Assembly (NCBI GenBank): GCA_946478915.1
Contig: CAMLER010000386.1
Location: 1-5,477, forward strand
DNA: 5,477 bases
Direction: 5' to 3'
Source: an uncultured Chryseolinea sp.
GTDB lineage: Bacteria > Bacteroidota > Bacteroidia > Cytophagales > Cyclobacteriaceae
Numbering within the stretch: position 1 is the stretch's first letter; each line of letters starts with the position of its first letter. Position numbers and translations under genes: made by a program. Shown here in pieces: positions 1-5,477 of the stretch. Below the pieces are notes generated by a model. That model was not told where the DNA came from and did not search any database. It saw only the letters and a list, made by a program, of their open reading frames with translations.

Positions 1-672
1 GGTAGCAACATAGCTTTGAGCGTTACGCTAACACCACCCTACTCTTCTTTTAATGATCTGAACTATGCGACGGCCACTGCGGAGGAAAAGAATAAATTAC
101 AGGAATATCATAAGTGGATGTTTGATATGAGCCAATATCTGCCGCTTGACAACAAAAAGAAATTGGTATTGGAAGCGAGGGCGCACTTTGGATTTATCGG
201 CGCCTACAACAAGGGAAAGACGGGTATAGGTCCATTTGAACGTTTTGTGTTAGGAGGTAGTGGTTTAGCAGGTGGCTTTAATTCGTTCGTGCTGGGCAAA
301 GAGGTAATTGGCTTAAGAGGATATGAGGATAATCAAATAACGCCACCTACCTATAGTGCCGGAAATAGCACGTCGCAGGAAGGGGGTATTGTTTACGAAA
401 AATTGAGCCTCGAACTGCGCTACCCAGTCACCACCGGAAACGCCGCAACTATTTATGGTTTTCTATTTACTGAGGCTGGTAACAACTGGGGCAATTATGA
501 AAACTTTGATCCGTTTAAGCTTTATAAGTCCGCCGGTATTGGCGCAAGAATCTTTATGCCTGCTTTTGGGCTAATTGGGCTAAATTGGGCATATGGATTT
601 GACAGGGTGCCAGGGATGCAGGATGTAAGCGGATCTCAATTCCACTTCACAATTGGTAACCAACTCAGATAA
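1..672 (+). CDS. bamA: Outer membrane protein assembly factor BamA (Omp85 family), C-terminal part, 5' truncated by window edge
   Basis: This is the end of the beta-barrel of BamA, the central pore protein that folds and inserts outer-membrane proteins. The frame is open from base 1 (it begins G-S-N-I-A-L), so the gene starts upstream; the in-frame TTG at 16 is not a real start. About 223 residues are visible and no POTRA domain lies in the window. Seen: alternating barrel strands, a TPPYSSF segment typical of Bacteroidota BamA, and LRGYEDN encoded at 313-333. The latter matches the (V/I)RG(F/Y) motif of the conserved loop 6 that folds back into Omp85 barrels. The last strand, FHFTIGNQLR, resembles a C-terminal beta-signal. 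The TAA stop is 1 nt before the next ATG, and two OmpH/Skp genes follow, the usual bamA-ompH-ompH order of Bacteroidota. TamA-like Omp85 proteins are an alternative, but the neighbours favour BamA. Confidence 0.93.
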   Translation, partial: GSNIALSVTLTPPYSSFNDLNYATATAEEKNKLQEYHKWMFDMSQYLPLDNKKKLVLEARAHFGFIGAYNKGKTGIGPFERFVLGGSGLAGGFNSFVLGKEVIGLRGYEDNQITPPTYSAGNSTSQEGGIVYEKLSLELRYPVTTGNAATIYGFLFTEAGNNWGNYENFDPFKLYKSAGIGARIFMPAFGLIGLNWAYGFDRVPGMQDVSGSQFHFTIGNQLR

Positions 673-673
673 T

Positions 674-1210
674 ATGAGAACTTGTTTAATTACAATATTT
701 TTTCTCATTTTCGGCCTGAATTTTGTCAACGCTCAGAGGTTCGGGTACATTGACACTGATTTTATCCTGAACAAGATGCCTGAGTATAAAAAAGCTCAGG
801 ATGAAATTAACCAGCTTTCCCAGGCATGGGAGAAGGAAGTGACGGAGATGGATAAGAAAATTGAAGGGATGTATGCCGCCCTTCAGGCAGAACAGGTGCT
901 CCTGACGGAAGAAATGCGAAAAGAGCGCACTGATGCTATTAAGAATAAGGAAGCTGAGTTAAAGGAGTATCAAAAAAAGGTGTTCGGGTTTGGCGGATTG
1001 TTTTTCCTGAAGAAGCAGGAATTAGTTAAGCCAATCCAGGACAAAGTGTGGGATGCGGTTGACAAAGTTTGCAAAGAGAACAGCCTTGCAATCATGTTTG
1101 ATAAAGCGGGCGAGCTCGTTATGATTTATACCGATCCACGGCACGACTATACTGATTTTGTATTAGACCAACTGGGTCTGGGCGACCCAAATGATAAGAT
1201 TAAAAACTAA
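674..1210 (+). CDS. OmpH/Skp family periplasmic chaperone (first copy)
   Basis: This is a 178-residue Skp/OmpH-like chaperone, expected to bind unfolded outer-membrane proteins in the periplasm and deliver them to BamA. I chose the ATG at 674 because it begins a clean signal peptide: Arg2, a hydrophobic core, and a likely cut after Ala20 (VNA|Q). An in-frame GTG at 653 would add seven polar residues ahead of the signal and lie inside bamA. The mature protein opens with RFGYIDTDFILNKMPE (22-37), the conserved OmpH strand, followed by a charged, Lys/Glu-rich helix of about 37-103 likely to form one coiled-coil tentacle arm. A glycine/aromatic turn, FGFGGLFF (104-111), fits the tentacle tip region. 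The chain then returns through KPIQDKVWDAVDKV to a C-terminal strand. No Shine-Dalgarno is visible, and the 1-nt gap after bamA suggests coupled translation. Family assignment is firm; individual client specificity is not visible. Confidence 0.93.
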   Translation: MRTCLITIFFLIFGLNFVNAQRFGYIDTDFILNKMPEYKKAQDEINQLSQAWEKEVTEMDKKIEGMYAALQAEQVLLTEEMRKERTDAIKNKEAELKEYQKKVFGFGGLFFLKKQELVKPIQDKVWDAVDKVCKENSLAIMFDKAGELVMIYTDPRHDYTDFVLDQLGLGDPNDKIKN

Positions 1211-1223
1211 ATTTGACTTACGA

Positions 1224-1778
1224 ATGAGAAAACTTGTTTTATTAGCGGCGTTGGGAATGCTTGCAATCGTATCCCATGCACAGACTGCATCAGCAACGAA
1301 AGTTGGCTACGCCGATATTGATTATATATTCACCCAAATGCCGGAGTCAAAACAAATTGAATCCGAGTTAAAATCGTTGCAAACTCAGCTCAAGAATCAA
1401 ATTGACGGCAAATACCAGGAGTTTCAGAAGAAATTGCAAGAGTACAACGCCAACATCAACAACATGATTGACGCGGTGAAAGCCAATACAGAACGGGAGC
1501 TTCAGCAAATGCAGCAAAACATTGAAAAGCTGCAACAAGACGCTCAGACAACTGTTCAAAATAAGAATAATGCGCTGATGGAACCTGTTTTCACAAAGGT
1601 TGGAAAAGCAATTGAAGACGTAGCGAAAGAAAATGGATATACCTTCATTTTAAGCCAGCAGATTGGTGGACTCGACGTGATTTTGTATGGCGACGAGAAA
1701 AATGATGTATCAGATCTGGTGCTGAAAAAGATGGGTGTTACACCTAAGCCAGCAACTCCAGCACCGGCTCCCAAATAA
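1224..1778 (+). CDS. OmpH/Skp family periplasmic chaperone (second copy)
   Basis: A second OmpH/Skp-like chaperone of 184 residues, paralogous to the gene 13 nt upstream. The ATG at 1224 is preferred because it starts a signal peptide (MRKLVLLAAL, probable cut after Ala19, SHA|Q). The in-frame ATG at 1191 would put an 11-residue polar leader in front and overlap the previous gene. The mature N-terminus contains KVGYADIDYIFTQMPE (26-41), matching the equivalent segment of the first copy. Residues of about 41-115 are very rich in Gln, Asn and Lys, as expected for the coiled-coil tentacle. KVGKAIEDVAKENGYTFIL (125-143) is the conserved return helix and strand. The last 12 residues form a Pro/Ala tail (PKPATPAPAPK), probably disordered, which the first copy lacks. 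Skp works as a trimer; whether the two paralogues mix is unknown. An intrinsic terminator follows 20 nt after the stop. Confidence 0.93.
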   Translation: MRKLVLLAALGMLAIVSHAQTASATKVGYADIDYIFTQMPESKQIESELKSLQTQLKNQIDGKYQEFQKKLQEYNANINNMIDAVKANTERELQQMQQNIEKLQQDAQTTVQNKNNALMEPVFTKVGKAIEDVAKENGYTFILSQQIGGLDVILYGDEKNDVSDLVLKKMGVTPKPATPAPAPK

Positions 1779-1797
1779 AGGATCCGAAGAAAAATTG

Positions 1798-1832
1798 AAA
1801 GCCTTCTGTTGTCAGAGGGCTTTTTTATTTTA
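1798..1832 (+). terminator. Rho-independent terminator of the bamA-ompH-ompH operon
   Basis: Arm GCCTTCTG (1801-1808), tetraloop TTGT (1809-1812) and arm CAGAGGGC (1813-1820) form an 8-bp stem with one G-T wobble. It is followed by six T (1821-1826) and a further T-rich run. AAA just before the stem can extend pairing into the T tract. It lies 20 nt after the stop of the second chaperone gene and ends the envelope operon, so the next gene probably has its own promoter or depends on read-through. Confidence 0.9.
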
Positions 1833-1864
1833 TTCCTTTGGAAAATGAATTCAACAAGCAACCC

Positions 1865-2770
1865 ATGCTGACGCCTCCATACTTAAAACCCGGAGATGCT
1901 ATCGGAATCGCGGCACCCGGCAGAAAAATTTCCGCAGAAGACTTCAAGGCAGCAGTGGATATTATAAGTTCGTGGGGATTAGAAGTTGATCAGGCGCCAA
2001 ATCTGTTTAGCGGTGCGCATAATTACCTGGCAGGGAGTGACTCGGAGCGCATCACTGACTTTCAAAATCTTATCGATGATCCGAACATAAAAGCAATACT
2101 ATGTGCACGAGGTGGATACGGCACCACTCGCATTCTCGATGAATTAGATTTTTCCAGCCTTTTGAAAAACCCCAAATGGATAGTCGGTTTTAGTGATATT
2201 ACCGCTTTACATCTGCACCTGGTCCGGTTGGGAATCAGCAGCATTCACGGTACAATGCCGGTTCTGTTTTGCAGAGCGGACAGTAGGCCATCCGTTGAAA
2301 GTTTGTGGTCAATTCTAAAAGGCTTTAAACAAGAAATTTCCGCACCTCCTGATCGATTAAATAAACACGGTGAGGCTACGGGTAGAATTATTGGGGGTAA
2401 TCTTTCACTGATAGCAGATGCTATCGGTACTTCAAATGATCCCGACACAAAAGGAAAAATTCTGGTGCTGGAAGAGATAGACGAATATACCTATAAGATA
2501 GACCGCATGCTGATGCATCTCAAGCGCAGCGGAAAGCTTAAGGATCTCGCTGGCCTTGTCATTGGTCACATGACGGATATCAAAGAACCTGAATTGCCAT
2601 TCGGCCAAACTGTAAAGGAGATAATTTTAGAAAAGGTTTCCGGGTTTGGTTACCCTGTGTCATTCAACTTCCCTATCGGACATGAAAATCCAAATATGGC
2701 CTGGATACACGGTGGGTTGATGACATTGAGTGTGAAGGAAAATGGATCAAAGCTTGCGTCCGCATCTTAA
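1865..2770 (+). CDS. ldcA: Muramoyltetrapeptide LD-carboxypeptidase (peptidase family S66)
   Basis: This enzyme removes the terminal D-alanine from muramyl tetrapeptides during peptidoglycan recycling. It acts in the cytoplasm, and no signal peptide is seen. With the ATG at 1865 the protein has 301 residues, normal for the family, and begins MLTPPYLKPGD, the usual S66 N-terminus. A TTG at 1838 would add nine residues but sits directly against the preceding terminator. Seen (301-aa numbering): ARGGYG (81-86), and GFSD (108-111) with the likely nucleophile Ser110. LEEIDE (202-207) contains the likely Glu203, followed by KIDRMLMHLKRSG. GHENPN (272-277) contains the likely His273. Ser, Glu and His in this order are the known S66 catalytic triad, so the enzyme looks intact. 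Family members also include microcin C immunity proteins (MccF), but nothing nearby supports that role. It is convergent with the downstream flavoprotein gene. Confidence 0.9.
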   Translation: MLTPPYLKPGDAIGIAAPGRKISAEDFKAAVDIISSWGLEVDQAPNLFSGAHNYLAGSDSERITDFQNLIDDPNIKAILCARGGYGTTRILDELDFSSLLKNPKWIVGFSDITALHLHLVRLGISSIHGTMPVLFCRADSRPSVESLWSILKGFKQEISAPPDRLNKHGEATGRIIGGNLSLIADAIGTSNDPDTKGKILVLEEIDEYTYKIDRMLMHLKRSGKLKDLAGLVIGHMTDIKEPELPFGQTVKEIILEKVSGFGYPVSFNFPIGHENPNMAWIHGGLMTLSVKENGSKLASAS

Positions 2771-2804
2771 CGTGTGGTTACTCTCCTGTGAGTCAGACTC
2801 GGCA

Positions 2805-2826
2805 TTTGTTGTTCTTCACCAACAAA
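2805..2826. repeat. Border palindrome, copy 1 (imperfect)
   Basis: Arms TTTGTTG (2805-2811) and CAACAAA (2820-2826) enclose an 8-nt loop. Compared with the other copies it lacks the two bases GG/TG on the left arm next to the loop, so its stem is the weakest of the three. It marks the left edge of the repeat block. No T tract follows, so it is not a typical intrinsic terminator. Confidence 0.7.
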
Positions 2827-2922
2827 CCTAACACTAAAACGTCAGCGATTTTAGCATAACAGTACTTGACATTTTAATCCCCAATTACCGCTACTAAAAT
2901 TGCCGAACTCCTTGTGCGTGCC

Positions 2923-2947
2923 TTTGTTGGGGTTCTTCACCAACAAA
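2923..2947. repeat. Border palindrome, copy 2 (junction of the two units)
   Basis: Arms TTTGTTGG (2923-2930) and CCAACAAA (2940-2947) pair perfectly over 8 bp around the loop GGTTCTTCA. One G-to-T change at 2931 or 2932 would lengthen the stem towards the 10-bp form of copy 3. The loop carries TTCTT on the + strand, in the same orientation as copy 1. Confidence 0.75.
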
Positions 2948-3043
2948 CCTGCAGACTAAACGTCAGCGATTTCAGCATAGCAGTGCTTCACATTTTAATC
3001 CTTAATTACTGACATTAAAACTGCCGAACTCCTCGTGCGTGCG

Positions 3044-3068
3044 CTTGTTGGTGAAGAACACCAACAAG
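3044..3068. repeat. Border palindrome, copy 3 (perfect, loop inverted)
   Basis: Arms CTTGTTGGTG (3044-3053) and CACCAACAAG (3059-3068) pair perfectly over 10 bp around a 5-nt loop. The loop reads AAGAA on the + strand, while copies 1 and 2 carry TTCTT at the same place, so this copy is in the opposite orientation. It ends the 121-bp repeat block on the right. No T tract flanks it on either side. Confidence 0.8.
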
Positions 3069-3178
3069 GGCGTAGATCGTAAGTCTCCCGCTGTTCATCA
3101 CGGATAAACTGCGTTCTGTCCAGACCACACCTGGCAACGCTAAGGATATACCACAGGCTTAGACTATCCGATGACCTG
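3069..3178. other. Non-coding remainder of the convergent intergenic region
   Basis: These 110 bases lie between the last palindrome and the stop codon of the flavoprotein gene. I see no gene, tRNA, intrinsic terminator or similarity to the 121-bp unit in either orientation. A weak 5-bp inverted repeat (CTAAG / CTTAG, around 3140-3162) has too long a loop to be convincing. An 89-codon frame on the - strand crosses this stretch, but it overlaps both the repeat and the flavoprotein gene and resembles no family I know. The stretch could be part of a second repeat type attached to the inverted palindrome. Confidence 0.5.
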
Positions 3179-4399
3179 CTATTCCGAGACGATGGCCTTG
3201 GCTGCCACAAATGCGGTACTCCAGGCACTTTGAAAATTAAATCCACCTGTTTCACCGTCAACATTCAAGACTTCACCCGCGAAGAAAATATTCTTTATTT
3301 TTTTACTTTCCATTGTTGCCAGGTCAACGTCGCTTAGTTGCACCCCACCGCAGGTGACAAACTCCTCTTTGAAAGTCGTCTTCCCCCGGATGTAAAAAGG
3401 AGTACGAATAAGCATCTCTACAAGTTTGTTAATGGACTTCATCGAAAGCTCAGACCACGTTCTCGACTCTTCAACTTCGGCTTGCTCACAAAGGCGGCGG
3501 CTCAACCGTTGAGGCAATCCGAAAAGGGAATCTGTCATTACCTTCTGTCGCGATTTTTCTGATTTCCAGTCTAACATATTCGCCCTGACATCTTCCTCTG
3601 ATCGTCCGACCCAATTCACCAGCGCTGTGAAAGTATAGTTGACCGAATGAAGATACTCCGCCGCCCATGCCGAAAGTTTGATCACAGCAGGACCGCTCAA
3701 ACCCCAGTGTGTGATCAATATCGGACCACGTTGCATCAATTTTGTCCCCTCAATTCTAATTTCCCCAAAAGGAACAGCGATCCCCATGAGGTCCGAAAAA
3801 GTTTTCATTGAACTATTGAAAGTAAACAAGGAGGGGATGGGAGCAGCTATAGAATGGTGAAGATCTTTAATCCAGCCATAGGCCTGCAAGTTCGGGCTTC
3901 CTCCGGACGCGATCAGCACCTTGGTTGCTTTATGCACTTCACCGGATGTTGATGAAACATGAAACCCGTCTAACGCAGTGGCTATGCTCCCCACTGGCCA
4001 GGCGGTTTCAATTTTGATATGGTGACGCCGCGCTTCGTTAAGAAAGCATTCAATAATGGTTTCAGATGAATCCGTTACAGGAAACATTCTTCCATCATTT
4101 TCTGACTTCAGCAACACTCCTTTGGAAGCGAACCATTTCACGACATGTTCCGCGTGATATGTTTTAAAAATATTCTTAAGCGCCTTTTCACCTCTTGGAT
4201 AATGTCTTGCAAGTGAGAACGGATTGTACTCGTGATGTGTAACATTGCAACGACCGCCGCCGGAAACTCTGACTTTCGAAAGCACTTTGTTCGTCTTCTC
4301 CACTATCAGGATTTTCAATTCCGGCTTCATCTCAGCAGCCTGAATTGCACCGAAGAACCCTGCAGCACCGCCTCCAACAACGATTAAATCATATTGCAT
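3179..4399 (-). CDS. NAD(P)/FAD-dependent oxidoreductase, HI0933/YhiN (BaiN-like) family
   Basis: This is a complete 406-residue flavoprotein, a normal length for the HI0933 family. MQYDLIVVGGGAAG at the N-terminus carries the GxGxxG dinucleotide-binding motif (Gly9, Gly11, Gly14) that binds FAD. Glu34 at the end of the second strand (LIVEK) should contact the adenosine ribose. SGGGRCNVTH (46-55) is a hallmark of this family, as are ASGG (164-167), THWGLSGPAV (230-239), TCGGV (349-353) and the C-terminal FAGEVLNVDGETGGFN (373-388), which closes the FAD site. It is a soluble protein with no signal peptide. The physiological substrate of most members is unknown. BaiN of gut clostridia has been linked to bile-acid reduction, but that should not be carried over to this protein. 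ATG start at 4399, TAG stop. It is convergent with ldcA and divergent from the methyltransferase gene, so it is probably transcribed alone. Confidence 0.92.
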   Translation of the reverse strand: MQYDLIVVGGGAAGFFGAIQAAEMKPELKILIVEKTNKVLSKVRVSGGGRCNVTHHEYNPFSLARHYPRGEKALKNIFKTYHAEHVVKWFASKGVLLKSENDGRMFPVTDSSETIIECFLNEARRHHIKIETAWPVGSIATALDGFHVSSTSGEVHKATKVLIASGGSPNLQAYGWIKDLHHSIAAPIPSLFTFNSSMKTFSDLMGIAVPFGEIRIEGTKLMQRGPILITHWGLSGPAVIKLSAWAAEYLHSVNYTFTALVNWVGRSEEDVRANMLDWKSEKSRQKVMTDSLFGLPQRLSRRLCEQAEVEESRTWSELSMKSINKLVEMLIRTPFYIRGKTTFKEEFVTCGGVQLSDVDLATMESKKIKNIFFAGEVLNVDGETGGFNFQSAWSTAFVAAKAIVSE

Positions 4400-4429
4400 T
4401 TGAAACGAGTATGAACGTTATAATATTTG
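4399..4429 (+). promoter_or_regulatory. Possible Bacteroidota-type promoter for the methyltransferase gene
   Basis: TTTG (4399-4402), 19 bp, then AATATTTG (4422-4429) matches the Bacteroidota -33 TTTG / -7 TAnnTTTG pattern with one mismatch and the usual spacing. TATAAT (4419-4424) overlaps it. Transcription would begin near 4436, downstream of the ATG at 4411, which favours a start further in for the methyltransferase. Pattern match only. Confidence 0.4.
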
Positions 4430-4482
4430 TACAGGTTTGGGATAGCACCAGTGCGATACCAAATTTTAAGTTATTCAAAGCA

Positions 4483-4490
4483 CAAAAATA
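4483..4490 (-). promoter_or_regulatory. Possible -7 element for the flavoprotein gene
   Basis: Read on the - strand these bases are TATTTTTG, a full match to the Bacteroidota -7 consensus TAnnTTTG. It would give a leader of roughly 75 nt before the flavoprotein ATG. The only nearby upstream TTTG (4506-4509, - strand) is at 15 bp, shorter than the usual 19-21, so support is limited. Confidence 0.3.
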
Positions 4491-4497
4491 CATTAGC

Positions 4498-5477
4498 TTG
4501 ATCAGCAAATTACTTTCAATTGATGTTCGATCGTTTTTGAGGGACCATCTTTTGATAGATCCTAATAAGCTTCTTTTAAAGTACCAAACAATTGCGGGCC
4601 TCCCAGCTTCACTCGTGGTCGATCAATTGATTGGTCGAAAAAAGGCAGAAGAAAGGTTTCCTACCTGGTACCAGACCGAAAATATTATCTATCCGCCGGC
4701 ACTTAATCTTGAGCAAGCCTCGTCAGAAAAAGCGGCAATGGTAAAAGTTGAGGTATTGCAAAATGAAATGGGGGACCTAAGCGATAAAACAGCAATTGAC
4801 CTAACAGGTGGCTTTGGTGTCGACAGTTACATTTTTAGTAAAGCATTTAAAAGGGTTCATGTCGTTGAACCGAATTCGCAACTGCTTGAAATAACAAAAC
4901 ACAATCACCGTGAATTAGGCGCGTTAAACATTGAGTACTTCCATATGACCGCGGAGAGTTTCCTGAGCTCCGTATCTATAAAATCATCAGACGTTATTTT
5001 CATTGATCCTTCACGACGAACCTCGGGAGACAGGAAAGTTTTTACATTTAGTGAGTCAGATCCGAATGTCGTGGCGCTCCAGGATGCCATGCTACAAATA
5101 AGTGCTCATGTTTTAATCAAATCTTCACCGCTGATGGATATTCAGGTTGGGCTGAACGAATTAGGCTTTGTTAAACATGTTTATGTCACGTCAATAAATA
5201 ATGATTGCAAGGAGGTACTATTCTTTTGCGAACGAGATTTCGAGGCCGAAGCCACCATTACAGCTATCAATGTTAATGGTAAGGATGCAAACTTTTCTTT
5301 CCGCTTATCTGAAGAGCGCAGCGCAGTAAGCCAATACAACGATCCTCTGGAATTTATCTATGAGCCAAATGCTTCGTTGTTAAAAGGTGGGGCCTTCAAG
5401 ATATTGGGACATGCTTTTGATTTTCCCAAGTTGCACCCAAATACACATCTGTTTACCTCGCCATCATTTAATGATAA
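4498..5477 (+). CDS. Class I SAM-dependent methyltransferase with THUMP-like C-terminal domain, 3' truncated by window edge
   Basis: A predicted SAM-dependent methyltransferase of the kind widespread in Bacteroidota (PG_1098-like). Its substrate is unknown, probably RNA. The frame is open to the last base, giving 326 residues from the TTG at 4498. An ATG at 4411 in the same frame would add 29 residues. I prefer 4498 because the protein then opens with MISKLLSIDVRSFLRDH, which fits my recollection of relatives, and it leaves room for a divergent promoter. Seen (TTG numbering): an N-terminal helical part ending near RFPTWYQTENIIYPP. Motif I is DLTGGFGVD (101-109), the SAM-binding loop. An acidic residue follows the second strand (VVEPN, Glu124). 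DPSRR (170-174) sits at motif IV, resembling the DPPR of RNA methyltransferases. The C-terminal region includes YEPNASLLKGGAFKI (288-302), expected in the THUMP-like domain. About 60-80 residues are probably missing at the end. Confidence 0.87.
   Translation, partial: MISKLLSIDVRSFLRDHLLIDPNKLLLKYQTIAGLPASLVVDQLIGRKKAEERFPTWYQTENIIYPPALNLEQASSEKAAMVKVEVLQNEMGDLSDKTAIDLTGGFGVDSYIFSKAFKRVHVVEPNSQLLEITKHNHRELGALNIEYFHMTAESFLSSVSIKSSDVIFIDPSRRTSGDRKVFTFSESDPNVVALQDAMLQISAHVLIKSSPLMDIQVGLNELGFVKHVYVTSINNDCKEVLFFCERDFEAEATITAINVNGKDANFSFRLSEERSAVSQYNDPLEFIYEPNASLLKGGAFKILGHAFDFPKLHPNTHLFTSPSFND

Larger units (their letters stand above)
2805..3068. repeat. Tandem pair of 121-bp intergenic repeat units bordered by three copies of a palindrome
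   Basis: Two units, 2811-2931 and 2932-3052, align without net gaps at a period of exactly 121 bp, with 99 of 121 bases identical by hand count. Most differences fall in two patches (2830-2836, and 2881-2900 against the second copy). Blocks such as GTTCTTCACCAACAAACCT, CGTCAGCGATTT, ATTTTAATCC and TGCCGAACTCC are shared. A palindrome with arms close to TTGTTGGTG and CACCAACAA occurs at each border: 2805-2826, 2923-2947 and 3044-3068. As 121 is not a multiple of three, a continuous reading frame would shift between units, which argues against a coding repeat. No transposase is present. The block lies between the convergent ends of ldcA and the flavoprotein gene. It is probably a member of a dispersed intergenic repeat family, but this cannot be tested from one window. 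Confidence 0.85.

Noticed and set aside
16..18. TTG as the start of the first gene
   Set aside because: The frame is open to base 1, and the encoded residues continue the BamA barrel; the gene is cut by the window edge.
653..673. Earlier GTG start for the first OmpH gene
   Set aside because: It would prefix a polar heptapeptide to a well-formed signal peptide and lie inside the end of bamA; ATG 674 is better.
1191..1223. Earlier ATG start for the second OmpH gene
   Set aside because: It would put a charged 11-residue leader before the signal peptide and overlap the preceding gene; ATG 1224 fits the family.
2790..2800. Palindrome GAGTCAGACTC just after ldcA
   Set aside because: A single 5-bp arm pair with a 1-nt centre cannot form a stable hairpin, and it is not repeated in the window, so it is not called as a site.
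2805..3068. CRISPR array
   Set aside because: Only two long units of 121 bp whose interiors are similar to each other; there are no short identical repeats with unique spacers and no cas genes.
2805..3068. Integron attC sites
   Set aside because: Size and palindromic borders are superficially similar, but there are no cassette genes between them, no integrase in view, and the arms do not give a convincing pair of GTTRRRY / RYYYAAC core sites.
2923..3068. Palindromes as bidirectional intrinsic terminators for the convergent genes
   Set aside because: The stems are good but no T tract follows on either strand. They may still slow transcription, but the sequence does not support a terminator call.
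2995..3264. 89-codon frame on the - strand
   Set aside because: It overlaps the repeat block and the 3' end of the flavoprotein gene, has a Ser/Arg-rich composition without any recognisable domain, and lacks a supporting start context.
3338..3562. 74-codon + strand frame, and other short frames inside the larger genes
   Set aside because: They are antisense or off-frame shadows of genes with clear family motifs; none shows a signal peptide or known motif.

Overview
The window looks like a chromosomal segment of a Bacteroidota bacterium, probably from the Cytophagales. This is inferred from the gene set and sequence style: a BamA barrel end followed directly by two OmpH/Skp chaperone genes, the Bacteroidota-type methyltransferase with a THUMP-like tail, almost no Shine-Dalgarno sequences, and promoter-like TTTG / TAnnTTTG elements. 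No phage, plasmid or transposase gene is visible.

Layout. Positions 1-1778 hold the end of an envelope-biogenesis operon on the + strand: the C-terminal barrel of BamA (cut by the window edge), then two secreted OmpH/Skp-like periplasmic chaperones spaced 1 and 13 nt apart. A strong intrinsic terminator (1798-1832) closes the operon. Next comes an LD-carboxypeptidase (LdcA, family S66; 1865-2770), a cytoplasmic peptidoglycan-recycling enzyme. From 2771 to 3178 lies a 408-nt gap between convergent genes. It contains a structured repeat: two 121-bp units, about 82% identical by hand count, bordered by three copies of one palindrome (TTGTTGGTG/CACCAACAA arms). The third copy has its asymmetric loop in the opposite orientation. 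On the - strand, 3179-4399 encodes an HI0933/YhiN-type flavoprotein. A short divergent promoter region (about 4400-4497) separates it from a + strand class I SAM-dependent methyltransferase that runs off the right edge.

How the genes relate. The first three genes form one pathway: Skp-like chaperones carry unfolded outer-membrane proteins to the BAM machine. LdcA also serves the envelope but appears to be a separate unit. The flavoprotein and the methyltransferase are conserved genes of poorly known function. No defence or secretion system is present. The least explained sequence is the palindrome-bordered repeat at 2805-3068, and the non-coding stretch beside it up to 3178.
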